A DNA stretch of 64,000 nt, taken from Alteromonas hispanica (GTDB lineage: Bacteria > Pseudomonadota > Gammaproteobacteria > Enterobacterales > Alteromonadaceae). This document shows, in pieces, positions 10,069 to 20,012 of the stretch. Numbering within the stretch: position 1 is the stretch's first letter; each line of letters opens with the position of its first letter. Made by a program: the position numbers and the translations under genes. The DNA lies in contig NZ_JAAAWP010000005.1 in assembly GCF_010500915.1 (NCBI RefSeq), forward strand, positions 235,704 through 299,703, given 5' to 3'. A model generated the notes under the pieces. It did not search any database, was not told the DNA's origin, and worked only from the letters and a program-made list of their open reading frames with translations.

Positions 10069-10242
10069 CTCATGAACGCAAACATCTGAAAGCGAAATGG
10101 CTGAAACGCTGCAGCCCACAGATTTGATAAACTTTACCGAGTAGCTGCCGATATACTATTACCCACTCAGTAAGTATTGAAGACATACTAGCTGATACCG
10201 AAAGTTCTCGACAAGTAAGCTGAATTTAAAGGTTTCAAAGTT

Positions 10243-11166
10243 ATGCAAAGGTGCACTGCTATCATGTTGTCTCTGCTAGCGCTAGGCGCAATGCCTTTTG
10301 CTGCCTGCGCAGACTACTTTACTGATATCAGTCATGGCTTTGCACTTGGCGAAGTACAAGAACTTATGGTTGGCGAGCAAGTCGCACCAATTATTGAAGT
10401 TGAATCGCAAACGCCGCTTTCTCAAGGCGTTGCAATTATTCTTGTTGAGCCATTTTTGTCTAATTTTTCACTGGCACAAAGCAAAGAACTGGCAGATTAC
10501 CTTTCACAGAAAGGCTGGCATGTAGTAATCAGCCCGTTTAATATGAGCATGATGCCACTGTCTGAAGAAACGGCCAGTGAGACAACTGACGCGCCCTCAT
10601 CGGCCACAGATCCTTCGGATGCTGCATCAAGCACGTCGAATAAGGAAGGTAACCCTGGCTCAAATAACGTTTCAATTCATCCTCGAAGCACAAATTTAAC
10701 CCAGTATTTCGATTTTGACGACACCACTCAACAGCTTTCCACCCAGCTCTTAGCGCTCAACAACAAGCTTCAGAACGTGCAAGGCTATCGCCTAGTAATT
10801 GCTCAAGGAATGATTGCAGCAGCGTTTTTAGATGCCACTAGTAAAAATAGCAACTTTGAACCCGATAGCTTCATCAGCGTTTCTCCCTATTGGCCTCAAC
10901 ATACTGTTAACAGAGGTATAAGTGAGCTTATAGCCTCCAGCACGTTCCCGGTTTTAGACCTTTCTATAAAGGGACTTAGTGACTGGGAAAGCAAAACCGT
11001 TGTTATGCGCAGGAATCGTGCAAAAACTAGCCTAAAGCTACACTACCGGCAAATTATCCTCCCTTCATCCAACTCAGTCTTTAGTCTAAATCAAAATCAA
11101 AAAACCCCTTACATTCAACTGGTTGCAAATAACACAATTGGCTGGACACGCTATTTAGGCTGGTAA
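10243..11166 (+). CDS. secreted DUF3530-like protein (alpha/beta hydrolase-like)
   Basis: The 307-residue product has a signal peptide (residues 1 to about 23, cleavage near AACA). A central part resembles alpha/beta-hydrolase-type DUF3530 proteins: QGVAIILVEPFLSN, then a block where the chain end KGWHVVISPF aligns with the usual GW-x-T-L-S-x-x-L-P segment. A low-complexity Ser/Thr/Ala/Asp stretch (about residues 105-145) interrupts the fold. No clear nucleophile elbow is visible, so catalytic activity is doubtful. It lies alone downstream of rluA. The family name is tentative and based on pattern similarity. Confidence 0.45.
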   Translation: MQRCTAIMLSLLALGAMPFAACADYFTDISHGFALGEVQELMVGEQVAPIIEVESQTPLSQGVAIILVEPFLSNFSLAQSKELADYLSQKGWHVVISPFNMSMMPLSEETASETTDAPSSATDPSDAASSTSNKEGNPGSNNVSIHPRSTNLTQYFDFDDTTQQLSTQLLALNNKLQNVQGYRLVIAQGMIAAAFLDATSKNSNFEPDSFISVSPYWPQHTVNRGISELIASSTFPVLDLSIKGLSDWESKTVVMRRNRAKTSLKLHYRQIILPSSNSVFSLNQNQKTPYIQLVANNTIGWTRYLGW

Positions 11167-11308
11167 TTTTTTGCATTCACCACTAGTCTAAATTGATACG
11201 CAGATCAATTACCTATCTGAATCTCCGCAAAAAGTAACCCGGGTTTAAGAGCAGTTGCAATGTTATGAACTATAATACGCTCAGTAGTAAGAAAACGGTT
11301 GGGGTCTT

Positions 11309-11632
11309 ATGACTGTGACAGAATTTGTTGATAGCAAGTCAAAACAGTTGTGTTTTTATCTAAAAGCTTTTTGGAACGAAGGCTTGCCGGTAGAAGAGCT
11401 CGAATTGTTTTTTTGGGACTGCATGGAAGAATGGGGGCAAGTCGACTGTACTCTCACACAACCTTACACCGAAAAAGAGCGTGTATTTTGGCATGTGCTG
11501 CATCAAATTCATTACTGGAATGATGACAAACTAAAAAACGACCAGATATTGATTGATGAACTCACTCATTGTGTCAGCTTTTTAGAAAACGCTGGAAAGT
11601 GTCCTATAGACTGCGTTGGAATACGACCTTAA
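11309..11632 (+). CDS. conserved hypothetical small acidic protein
   Basis: The 107-residue product is soluble, acidic and rich in Trp and Cys (four Trp, five Cys), with a helical look throughout (VEELELFFWDCMEEWGQ; ERVFWHVLHQIHYWNDD). It has no signal peptide or membrane segment. The ATG is preceded by GGTTGGGGTC rather than a strong ribosome binding site. I do not recognise the family. Its compact coding pattern suggests a real gene. The 262 bp after it up to the transporter gene hold no credible feature. Confidence 0.6.
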   Translation: MTVTEFVDSKSKQLCFYLKAFWNEGLPVEELELFFWDCMEEWGQVDCTLTQPYTEKERVFWHVLHQIHYWNDDKLKNDQILIDELTHCVSFLENAGKCPIDCVGIRP

Positions 11633-11894
11633 CCCCTACTCTTTTATTGTCATCAATGAGTCCACAGCACACCTTGTTGTAGTTTGAGCCTCTTTAAACT
11701 CGTAAATTCCACTTCCTCAGTTGCTTGCAAAAAATTAGTAATCTCGAAAACCCTTTATCTGAAGCTTTTTTGTAGAAAAACTCTGCCACCCATAAAAAGT
11801 GCTGACGCTGTTTTCAGCTTTCTGACAGAGGTCATTGGTTGTACGTGTTGCCATTTTCCCCTTTACATGGCTCAATACACAACTTGATTCTCTG

Positions 11895-13256
11895 ATGGGC
11901 AATATTTTGCTAGGCGCTATAAAAACATATAACGACAAACGCTTTTTAAGCATTTTTTGCTTTGGTATTGCAAGTGGTTTTCCATGGATAATGATAGGCT
12001 CTGTGCTGTCAGCCTGGCTAAAAGACGACGGTCTGTCTCGCTCGGCCATTGGATTATTCGGCATTATCTTTGCCACTTACTCAATCAACTTCTTGTGGTC
12101 TCCACTGGTGGATAGACTAAAACCACCGATTTTAGGCCAGCGAAAAGGCTGGATTTTTTCCATGCAGATTGGCATCGTTGCATGCTGCATAGCCATGTCT
12201 CAACTCACCACTTCGTCTCATCTTTTTTACATCGCGCTTGTAGGGCTTTTCACTGCCATTTTTTCAGCCACTCAAGATATTGCTATTGATGGCTTTCGCA
12301 TAGACTGCATTGCCGAAGATGATAAAGACGGTATGTCTGCAGCCTCTTCCGTAGCAACTGCGGGTTGGTGGACAGGCTATGGTGGCTTGGGCGCCATTCC
12401 TTTTTTCCTTGCAGATCTGACTGATTGGAGTTGGGCCAACATTTATTTGTTGCTAGGGGTATTAATGGGCGTGCTTGCTGTAGCTACGTTACTGGCCAAA
12501 GAGCCGGATATCGACAGAGATGCACTGTTTGACCGCATAGATTCTAATGGAGCAGGCACTGGCTCTGTAGACTCTAATGCCGGCGTCAAAGATAAAATTT
12601 CACGCTGGTTAAAGAGCACATTAGTCAGCCCATTTTCTGAGTTTTTTGCTCGAAATGGAGTGAAACTAGCGCTTTCCTTCTTATTATTTATTTTTCTCTT
12701 CAAAATAGGTGAAGCCTTTCTCGGGCGCATGAGCATTGTTTTTTATAAAGAAATTGGCTTCACTAACAGTGATATTGCTACCTACTCAAAACTGCTGAAT
12801 TGGTGGGTAACTATTGTATTTTCCCTGTTAGGGGGAATTGTAAACATTCGCTATGGCATTTATCGCGGCTTAATGGTGGCGGGCATCGCTATGGCAGCGT
12901 CTAATTTACTGTTTGCAGTAATAGCACAAACAGGCCCTTCCACCTCATTACTGGCCTTCACCGTGATTGTAGACGGTTTTACGGGAGCTTGGAGCACGGT
13001 AGCCATGGTGGCGTTTATATCGCTACTGTGTAATCGCGCCTTTAGCGCCACACAATACGCCCTAATGGCATCCTTAAGCGTGGCAGGAAGGACATTTGTC
13101 GCTTCAAGCAGCGGAATAGTTGTGGACAGCTTGAACGGAAATTGGAGTCTGTTTTTTATACTCACGGCGGTAATGGTGATACCAAGCTTGGTGTTTCTCT
13201 ACAGCATTCGAGAGCATATTAAAAACGTGCAGAATCCGTTAGCGCCGAGAACCTAG
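11895..13256 (+). CDS. AmpG-like MFS transporter (muropeptide permease family)
   Basis: This is a 453-residue inner-membrane protein of the major facilitator superfamily with about 12 hydrophobic segments. The opening FCFGIASGFPWIMIGSVLSAWLKDDGLSRSAIG and the first inter-helix loop, FLWSPLVDRLKPP, match the AmpG/PAT family pattern, as does the conserved ATQDIAIDG motif. AmpG imports anhydromuropeptides for cell-wall recycling, but the family also contains other transporters and no recycling genes are adjacent, so the substrate is inferred. The frame extends upstream to a TTG at 11835; ATG 11895 (MGNILLGAIKTY) is preferred because the family N-terminus follows directly. Confidence 0.78.
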   Translation: MGNILLGAIKTYNDKRFLSIFCFGIASGFPWIMIGSVLSAWLKDDGLSRSAIGLFGIIFATYSINFLWSPLVDRLKPPILGQRKGWIFSMQIGIVACCIAMSQLTTSSHLFYIALVGLFTAIFSATQDIAIDGFRIDCIAEDDKDGMSAASSVATAGWWTGYGGLGAIPFFLADLTDWSWANIYLLLGVLMGVLAVATLLAKEPDIDRDALFDRIDSNGAGTGSVDSNAGVKDKISRWLKSTLVSPFSEFFARNGVKLALSFLLFIFLFKIGEAFLGRMSIVFYKEIGFTNSDIATYSKLLNWWVTIVFSLLGGIVNIRYGIYRGLMVAGIAMAASNLLFAVIAQTGPSTSLLAFTVIVDGFTGAWSTVAMVAFISLLCNRAFSATQYALMASLSVAGRTFVASSSGIVVDSLNGNWSLFFILTAVMVIPSLVFLYSIREHIKNVQNPLAPRT

Positions 13257-13429
13257 AATGTATCCATTCACTGGTACGGTTACAAATACTATTAAGCTAT
13301 AGTGGAGCTTCTGATTAGAGAAGTTCAAGTGTTCGTAAACAAACTTGTTAGTGGCTCTATACATCAATGGGCATCTGCTAAGAATGCACTGCTGGTCGAA
13401 GGGAGATAACTCATGGAAGGAGATAGTTA

Positions 13430-15376
13430 ATGCCTAAACGCGATGGTAAGTTTTTATTCTTGTTTTTACTCTTGTTTTTATTCGCAATACTCTCTTTATT
13501 TTACGTATTTACCGTTACCGAGCCGGAAAGTAAGATAGAGGAACGCTCAGCAAAGAACGAGCAACCAGAGCGATACAGTAATAAAGAACAATTTTTCAAT
13601 AAAGCAGTGTCACCTCATGACCAAGCTGAAGACCTATCAATACATTTATGCGAAGAGTTTAATCAAAAAGTAAAGAGAAACACGCGTCAATCAGTCCAAC
13701 AGCAGTTGAAACCTCTGCAATGGCAAAGACATATAAAAGCGGGTTACTCTACAAATGAGATAATTGCTGCCATAGACTATTTAGGCTCACCAAATGCAGC
13801 GTTAAACATTGCTATTCAAGCCCAAAAAAATGCTTCAAAGCATGCCGAAGATAACCGGAAGTTGTACGACTATATTGAGAATGTCGCGCCAGATTTACTT
13901 GTCTCTTCACCTTTTATATTTTCTGTAAAGGTGCCACAGAATGCACTAGCAGGTTACACGTCATTGTCCAAAGTAGAAAGACAACGCATACTCGAGGACA
14001 CCTCTGTAAACGTCGATGACGTGGCATTCTTTATGGCTGATGATTCAACAACTGATGACATGCTATTCGAACTAATAGCTGCCCTTGACGATCCAAACGA
14101 TGTTGTTGGTTATTCTGGGTTCTCGCATACCACATCACTCCTTGACTATGCGCTTTTTCGTCGCAGTGCTGAAATAGTAAATTTACTGTTGGATAGAGGT
14201 GCTAACGCTACACAACAAATGTACGTAGGCGGAAGCTTAGACTGGGCTTTAGCTCGCATACACTACGCATATGTAGGGGAAGACGAAGGAAAGTGGCTGA
14301 ACATAATTAAACGCTTAATTGAAAAAAACGCCACTGCTCAATTAACAGAGCAAACCTATACTCAAGTTGTTGGCGGCACTCCTGCGTTTAGCTATTCGTT
14401 TAATGAAAGCGAAATCAAAGCCTTCATTGAAAAATACAATGTAGACCTGACTACTCTTGAAACCGCACCATTGTTTTCAGCAAACAATCATGATCGATTG
14501 ATAAAAGACATTGAGAATAAAGCATCAGCAGATGTTAAGGCAGCACTTAATATTGAAAATTTAGCGCTACGCCAAGCTGACTGCAACGCTTTACTGACTG
14601 AGTTTCAATTAAAATGGTCGCCTAAGCATGCAAAAGACTTTATAGAGAAAGCGCGTTTGATTGTAGGTGACAACCCTAAGCCAATAGAAGACATGCTCAA
14701 AGGTATTGACCCTGTGTTGGTCGATGAGTATCGAAAAAACAGCCTGAAAAATATTAGGAACATCGATTTAATAAGCGAGAAACCACTTCATATCGATCTA
14801 TCCAAATTTGAATCCATGTATGCAGCGATTTTGCATTTCGAAAACATGCCTCTTACGGACTCACAAAAAAATTATGTCGTAGGCCGTTTTGTCAGTTCAT
14901 ATCCAACATCCTACGCGCTCCTTCTTAATTCATCACTGATGGTAGAGCCTTTGCCATTGAGAACGTTTGAATTTAGGGGACTATTGAGCAAAGCATCTTT
15001 ACAAGCATTATTTAATGCAGGGGTAACTAATAAACTTCAGGATGAATCAGGAAAGACGTTACTGCATTATGTTGCGGAAACTGGCGATATTGAACTGATT
15101 GATTTTCTCTATGAACATAACCTCCCATTCAAAACAGGAGTTGGTGCCGACCCTCTTCACTACGCGCTCGACGCATCAAACAAATACTTTAAACCAGAGC
15201 TCGCACTTAACAAAATAAATGCGTTGATGGCATACAAACCAACAATTGATGAGTATCACATTCACCGTATGGCGCTTATAAAGATGAAATATCCTGAGCT
15301 TTACCAAGCAATCACAAGTTCGCATCCAGGCTTAGAGGCGGATGAAGGTACAAAGGTTTACAACATAATCCGCTGA
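13430..15376 (+). CDS. membrane-anchored ankyrin-repeat protein, hypothetical
   Basis: The 648-residue product has an N-terminal membrane anchor (residues 7-27, a run of Leu/Phe/Ile) followed by a large periplasmic or extracytoplasmic part. Ankyrin-type repeats are visible near residues 235-275 (SLLDYALFRRSAEIVNLLLDRG) and near 535-590 (GKTLLHYVAETGDIELIDFLYEH). The rest is helical and charged. Base composition is more AT-rich than the neighbouring housekeeping genes, suggesting an accessory gene. No partner is evident; the genes on both sides are unrelated. Ankyrin repeats mediate protein-protein contacts, so a binding function is all that can be inferred. Confidence 0.65.
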   Translation: MPKRDGKFLFLFLLLFLFAILSLFYVFTVTEPESKIEERSAKNEQPERYSNKEQFFNKAVSPHDQAEDLSIHLCEEFNQKVKRNTRQSVQQQLKPLQWQRHIKAGYSTNEIIAAIDYLGSPNAALNIAIQAQKNASKHAEDNRKLYDYIENVAPDLLVSSPFIFSVKVPQNALAGYTSLSKVERQRILEDTSVNVDDVAFFMADDSTTDDMLFELIAALDDPNDVVGYSGFSHTTSLLDYALFRRSAEIVNLLLDRGANATQQMYVGGSLDWALARIHYAYVGEDEGKWLNIIKRLIEKNATAQLTEQTYTQVVGGTPAFSYSFNESEIKAFIEKYNVDLTTLETAPLFSANNHDRLIKDIENKASADVKAALNIENLALRQADCNALLTEFQLKWSPKHAKDFIEKARLIVGDNPKPIEDMLKGIDPVLVDEYRKNSLKNIRNIDLISEKPLHIDLSKFESMYAAILHFENMPLTDSQKNYVVGRFVSSYPTSYALLLNSSLMVEPLPLRTFEFRGLLSKASLQALFNAGVTNKLQDESGKTLLHYVAETGDIELIDFLYEHNLPFKTGVGADPLHYALDASNKYFKPELALNKINALMAYKPTIDEYHIHRMALIKMKYPELYQAITSSHPGLEADEGTKVYNIIR

Positions 15377-15391
15377 GAAAAGAGAGTATGA

Positions 15392-16360
15392 TTATTCTAA
15401 CTCAACCTCGTGAACGCAATACTGGTTACGCCCGCTTTCTTTGGCACGATATAGCGCTTGGTCGGCCTGCTCTAACCATACCATGGGGCCATTCAGGCTT
15501 TGCTCAAACTGTGCAAGCCCCAAACTAACAGTGAAGGTAATGGTTTGCCCATCGTGCTCTACTTCAAGGAGTTCGGCCAGCCCTCGTATTCTCTCGGCAA
15601 CACGCGTGGCGTTTTCCAGAGTAGAATCGGTAAGTATGATGGCAAACTCTTCGCCGCCGTAACGGCCTGCCAGGTCAGTTTCCCTTACGCAGCGCTTAAT
15701 AAGCGCTGCCAACATTTTTATTACCTTATCGCCCGCTTGGTGACCGTAGGTATCGTTGACCCGTTTGAAATGATCGATATCTAACATCATTGCGGTACTG
15801 GGCTTGTTTCTGCGTTTTGAGAGCTTATAAAGCTCTTCAAACCGCTCTTGCCAATAGCGTCTGTTGTACAGACCGGTTAACCCATCTACCCTACTGGTAA
15901 TTTTAAGCTCTTCATTAAGCTCTGCCATGCCGCGCTTGCCTAGCGCTTGCTCCGTCACGTCGTAAACCAGAATACAGAAATTTTCTACACTGCCGCTATC
16001 GCCAACAAGAGGAAACATGGTCACGTTTTGGTACATATGCGACGCGGCGCTGGTCACCGGTCTGCTACTTCCAAACTTAAATAAATACGGGCGCTGTTCC
16101 CAAATAATAAAGACAGGGCTTTTAAGACTGAAGACCGGGTCTACTTTTGCCGTTAGCCACTGCTTATCTATTTCAGGAAAGTGTTCAAATAATGAGGTGC
16201 CCAACAGCGACGATGCTCGTTTACCGCTGTGGTTAGCCATAAACTTATTCCACACCTCAACTTCGAATTGCTTGTTGAGAATAACAATACCGACTTCGAT
16301 AGAGTCTAGTAATTCATCAACAACATTAGGCGTGGAAGAAAGAGTAACACTGCTATGCAT
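15392..16360 (-). CDS. PAS-GGEEF diguanylate cyclase
   Basis: The 322-residue protein has an N-terminal PAS sensor (about residues 12-140; IEVGIVILNKQFEVEVWN) and a C-terminal GGDEF domain. The active-site motif is GGEEF (235-239), so the cyclase should be active in making cyclic di-GMP. An RxxD inhibitory site (RETD, 226-229) lies exactly five residues upstream, so product inhibition is expected. There is no membrane segment. It begins 2 bp after the receiver-CheC gene, so the two are almost certainly co-transcribed and functionally linked. Confidence 0.9.
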   Translation of the reverse strand: MHSSVTLSSTPNVVDELLDSIEVGIVILNKQFEVEVWNKFMANHSGKRASSLLGTSLFEHFPEIDKQWLTAKVDPVFSLKSPVFIIWEQRPYLFKFGSSRPVTSAASHMYQNVTMFPLVGDSGSVENFCILVYDVTEQALGKRGMAELNEELKITSRVDGLTGLYNRRYWQERFEELYKLSKRRNKPSTAMMLDIDHFKRVNDTYGHQAGDKVIKMLAALIKRCVRETDLAGRYGGEEFAIILTDSTLENATRVAERIRGLAELLEVEHDGQTITFTVSLGLAQFEQSLNGPMVWLEQADQALYRAKESGRNQYCVHEVELE

Positions 16361-16362
16361 CG

Positions 16363-17424
16363 CTATTGACGCTCCCTGTCGGTGTTCATTAATCTCGCGT
16401 AAATTTGATTCATTGCATTGCCGGGAAACAACAGTAACAAATCAAAAGAGATGTCCTTGGCTTTTATGGCATAGCCAATTTCAACGGCCATAACTTTGCC
16501 CCACTGATGCACATTCTCACTTAGAAGCGTGGAAAGGCCTTGGTGTTGCCCTAATAATACGGGGTGAGTATGACTGAATGCCACCGCCAACTGCTCTGAC
16601 AAACCATTTAAGCAAGCACCAATGAGAATATTAGACACATCCATCAGTGCCTCAAGCTCTAGATTTTCAGATGATGCGGAGGGCGCGTATTTAAGTAATT
16701 CAACGATATTCTGTGATTTTGTATCGTTAAAAATAACCAAGGCTTCACCGCTTATTCCTTCACTAACAAAGCCCTTAGAGACTGCAGAAACACGATCGTT
16801 TCTGTTGATATCTGCAACAGCCATTGAGAGCTCATTGCTCTCTATTAAGTTAACATTAGGAATAGGTAAATCGATAAACTCACCTAATAACTTGGCAAGG
16901 TTTTCACCTGCGCGCCCCATGGCGACATTCACCATCTCGCGATAGGCGTCTAACTTTTCTTCTTCGGTGACCGCGTCTTCGCTGTTCGCAATGGTATTGC
17001 CAGCGGCTGGCGTAGCACTACTTTGTTGGCTAGTGCCACCCGTTGCCAAGCTGTCACCGCTATAAATGCCGTAGGAAGTTAAGATGTGCATGAGCTTGGC
17101 ATTGTCTATGGGCTTGCGAATAAAATCGATAGCGCCGAGCGACAGCATACGCTCACGCGCTTTCTCTTGAACATCGCCAGATACCACAATGACAAGACAC
17201 GGAAGATCTTCTTTGCGAATCACCTCCATAGTCTCATATCCATCCATTACCGGCATATTCAAGTCTAAAAAGACAACGTCGCCCTTTCCTTCTCGAATTT
17301 GGCTAAGCGCGTCTTGTCCATGCTCTGCAAAAGATACCTCTACATCCCAACCGTCTGGAATACTGCGCGCCATTTGACGCCGAGCAAACCCGGAATCATC
17401 ACAGATCAAAATGGGAGTACTCAT
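16363..17424 (-). CDS. response regulator fused to a CheC/CheX-like phosphatase domain
   Basis: The N-terminal receiver domain has the acidic pocket (ICDDSG, D9-D10), phospho-acceptor D54 (VVFLDLNMPVMDG) and the conserved Lys in IRKPIDN. After a Ser/Thr/Ala-rich linker (about 125-150), the C-terminal domain resembles CheC-type phosphatases: an ExxN motif in REMVNVAMGRAGENLAKLL and a DxxN version in LMDVSNILIGACLNGL. CheC/CheX proteins dephosphorylate CheY-P. Here the fusion could dephosphorylate its own or another receiver. No histidine kinase is adjacent. It lies directly upstream of the PAS-GGEEF cyclase, suggesting a role in setting cyclic di-GMP output. Confidence 0.85.
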   Translation of the reverse strand: MSTPILICDDSGFARRQMARSIPDGWDVEVSFAEHGQDALSQIREGKGDVVFLDLNMPVMDGYETMEVIRKEDLPCLVIVVSGDVQEKARERMLSLGAIDFIRKPIDNAKLMHILTSYGIYSGDSLATGGTSQQSSATPAAGNTIANSEDAVTEEEKLDAYREMVNVAMGRAGENLAKLLGEFIDLPIPNVNLIESNELSMAVADINRNDRVSAVSKGFVSEGISGEALVIFNDTKSQNIVELLKYAPSASSENLELEALMDVSNILIGACLNGLSEQLAVAFSHTHPVLLGQHQGLSTLLSENVHQWGKVMAVEIGYAIKAKDISFDLLLLFPGNAMNQIYARLMNTDRERQ

Positions 17425-17433
17425 TGTATCTCC

Positions 17434-18267
17434 TCAGATAGCGACAGGGGCTTTTATATGCGGATGGCACTGGTAATTTTTAAGCTCAAAATCTTCGTAT
17501 TTAAACCCAAAAATATCCTTTACTTCTGGATTTATTTCCATCGTTGGCCGTGCAAATGGTTCACGGCTAAGCTGAAGCTCTACTTGTTCGAGGTGATTAG
17601 AATACAAATGTGCATCGCCAAGAGTATGAATAAAATCACCGGGCTCTAGGTCGCACACTTGAGCAATCATCATGGTAAGCAGTGCGTAACTAGCAATATT
17701 AAATGGCACACCTAGGAAGATGTCGCCGCTGCGCTGATAAAGTTGGCAGCTTAATTTGCCATCAAGCACATAAAACTGAAACATGGTGTGACAAGGCGGA
17801 AGCGCCTGCTTCCCCATTGCAGCGTTTTCTTTCGGCGAGTATTGCGTATCGGGTAATGCAGCAGGGTTCCAGCCACTTACTATGAGTCGTCTGGAATCTG
17901 GGTTATCTTTTATTTGCTGAATTACATCAGATATTTGGTCAATGGTAGTGCCATCACCACGCTCCCAACTGCGCCATTGCTTGCCGTAAACCGGACCAAG
18001 CTCGCCATCTTCTGTTGCCCACTCATCCCAAATTCGCACGCCGTGCTCTTTTAAGTAAGCGATATTAGTTTCGCCTTTGAGGAACCACAAGAGTTCGTGA
18101 ATGATTGACTTTAAATGACACTTTTTGGTGGTAACAAGAGGAAATCCTTCCTGCAGATTAAACCGCATTTGATAACCAAATACGCTTAACGTACCAGTTC
18201 CGGTGCGGTCTTCTTTCTTCACACCTGTATCGCGTACATGGCGCATGAGAGCGAGATATTCTTTCAT
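17434..18267 (-). CDS. thyA: thymidylate synthase ThyA
   Basis: ThyA methylates dUMP to dTMP using methylene-tetrahydrofolate, producing dihydrofolate that FolA (also in this window) recycles. All signature blocks are present: the phosphate-binding [11 protein letters not shown] near residue 21, the nucleophile C159 in [31 protein letters not shown], and the C-terminal [10 protein letters not shown]. At 277 residues it is slightly longer than E. coli ThyA (264). It follows lgt at 15 bp, the usual gammaproteobacterial lgt-thyA pairing, within a run of minus-strand genes starting at ptsP or rppH. Confidence 0.97.
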   Translation of the reverse strand: MKEYLALMRHVRDTGVKKEDRTGTGTLSVFGYQMRFNLQEGFPLVTTKKCHLKSIIHELLWFLKGETNIAYLKEHGVRIWDEWATEDGELGPVYGKQWRSWERGDGTTIDQISDVIQQIKDNPDSRRLIVSGWNPAALPDTQYSPKENAAMGKQALPPCHTMFQFYVLDGKLSCQLYQRSGDIFLGVPFNIASYALLTMMIAQVCDLEPGDFIHTLGDAHLYSNHLEQVELQLSREPFARPTMEINPEVKDIFGFKYEDFELKNYQCHPHIKAPVAI

Positions 18268-18282
18268 TGATTCTTATATCTT

Positions 18283-19086
18283 CTACGTTTTAACACTATT
18301 TTTCGTGCCCATATAAGCACGTACAATTAATCCTATGCCCAAAGCAATCATGGGTAGGCAAAGAAGCTGTCCTTGGCTAAGCCCCATTTGGTAAAGCCCT
18401 ATATGTGCATCGGGCTCTCTGAAAAATTCCACTATAAAACGAAAACTACCATAGCCCAGCAAAAACAGGCCGCTTACTGCACCAACAGGGCGTTTTTTCG
18501 CTGAGTACAGCCATAAAATAACGAAAAGAAGCACACCCTCTAAGGCAAATTCATACAGCTGTGATGGGTGCCTGGGAACATTACCCGCATTCGGGAATAT
18601 TACCGCCCATGGGACATCAGTGGTTCTACCCCATAGTTCTGCATTTAAAAAGTTACCAATACGACCCGCTCCCAAACCAATGGGCACTAGCGGTGCGACA
18701 AAGTCGCCTAACTCTAAAAAGGTAGCCTTCATGCGTTTGGCCTGCCAAGCTAGTGCCACAAGCACACCAATTAAACCGCCATGGAACGACATTCCACCTG
18801 CCCAAATCTTAAAGAGATACAGCGGGTTGTCTACAAACATACCAAATTGATAGAAGAAAACGTAGCCTACTCGGCCACCTAATATCACGCCTACAAAGCT
18901 CCAGAACAATAGGTCGCTTAATTGGTCTTTATTCCACGGCGTTTGCGACAAGCGTTTTTGTGCAAGTAAAAACGCTGCGATAAATCCAACGAGATACATT
19001 AATCCGTACCAGCGTACGCTTAATGGTCCCAAGCTAAAAATAACGGGATCGATACTGGGAAATACCAGGTAACTGCTCTGTTCCAT
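18283..19086 (-). CDS. lgt: prolipoprotein diacylglyceryl transferase Lgt
   Basis: Lgt attaches diacylglycerol from phosphatidylglycerol to the lipobox Cys of prolipoproteins at the inner membrane. The protein is polytopic (about seven hydrophobic segments) with the family signature [14 protein letters not shown] and [17 protein letters not shown] four codons upstream is possible, but ATG 19086 gives [20 protein letters not shown], which aligns with the E. coli N-terminus. Its start lies 4 bp after the tauE stop, so they are probably translationally linked. Confidence 0.95.
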   Translation of the reverse strand: MEQSSYLVFPSIDPVIFSLGPLSVRWYGLMYLVGFIAAFLLAQKRLSQTPWNKDQLSDLLFWSFVGVILGGRVGYVFFYQFGMFVDNPLYLFKIWAGGMSFHGGLIGVLVALAWQAKRMKATFLELGDFVAPLVPIGLGAGRIGNFLNAELWGRTTDVPWAVIFPNAGNVPRHPSQLYEFALEGVLLFVILWLYSAKKRPVGAVSGLFLLGYGSFRFIVEFFREPDAHIGLYQMGLSQGQLLCLPMIALGIGLIVRAYMGTKNSVKT

Positions 19087-19090
19087 TATA

Positions 19091-19897
19091 TTATTCAATT
19101 CCTAAAATCATTCGAATACTTACCAGCACTAACAAGCAGGCCAGCATAGCTTTTAAAATACGTACGTTTACTTTTTGCCCGAGTTTAGCACCGATGTTTG
19201 CGGTAATCATAGAGGTAGCAATGATACCTGCTGCCGCAGGTAAATACACATAACCTAAACTGTACGCAGGTACATCTGGGGCGTTCCAACCGGCAATAAT
19301 AAAACTCGACGTGCCAAATATTGCGATCACCAGCCCACAAAATGCCGCACAGCCTATTGCCGCACGGGCATTGACTCGAAACCACACAAGTGCAGGCACA
19401 AGTAAAGCGCCGCCGCCAATACCCATTAGCGCACTTATTATACCCGTACCACTTCCTACGCAACTGAGCACTGCACGGCTAGCCTGGTTATCAGACTGCT
19501 TTTGCTTGCCGAATATCATCTGTGCCGCGATAAGAATAACCAATACGGCAAAAATATCTTTTAATAATTCGCCAGAAATATGACTCGCAATTTGTGCACC
19601 AATAATAGCGCCCACTGCAATCCCCATTCCTGTATACAGCACAATATTTTTTTGAATATTGCCTAACCGATAATGCGCATATGCGGATGACATACTGGTA
19701 AACACAATAGTAGAAAGCGACGTAGCTATTGCTACCGGCATAACGGTTTCTGTGGTCATACCGAGTAAGTGAACAAGCAGGTATGACAACACGGGAACGA
19801 TAATCAAGCCGCCGCCAATACCCAGCATTCCCGCCAAGATACCTACAACTGAACCTAGAAGCACACAACTTAGAAGAATGACAACGACAGGTTCCAT
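19091..19897 (-). CDS. TauE/SafE (UPF0721) family membrane transporter
   Basis: This is a 268-residue protein with about eight membrane spans and the family's internal duplication: [18 protein letters not shown] near residue 23 is echoed by [17 protein letters not shown] near 165. TauE/SafE proteins export sulfite, sulfoacetate or related anions in characterised cases; the substrate here is unknown. It sits in the conserved ptsP-tauE-lgt-thyA cluster. Confidence 0.85.
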   Translation of the reverse strand: MEPVVVILLSCVLLGSVVGILAGMLGIGGGLIIVPVLSYLLVHLLGMTTETVMPVAIATSLSTIVFTSMSSAYAHYRLGNIQKNIVLYTGMGIAVGAIIGAQIASHISGELLKDIFAVLVILIAAQMIFGKQKQSDNQASRAVLSCVGSGTGIISALMGIGGGALLVPALVWFRVNARAAIGCAAFCGLVIAIFGTSSFIIAGWNAPDVPAYSLGYVYLPAAAGIIATSMITANIGAKLGQKVNVRILKAMLACLLVLVSIRMILGIE

Positions 19898-20012
19898 TCA
19901 TTATCCTTTAAATACTTATCATCGGTGAGGGTAGCATAGTTACTATGACGTGGGGCAAAACACTGACGGCAATCAACCATCTTTTTCAATAACAAAACTT
20001 AGGTCATTTTTG

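Noticed and set aside
11684..12076. Open frames around the start of the AmpG-like gene on both strands
   Set aside because: One is short and lacks a start signal; the other is antisense to the transporter N-terminus.
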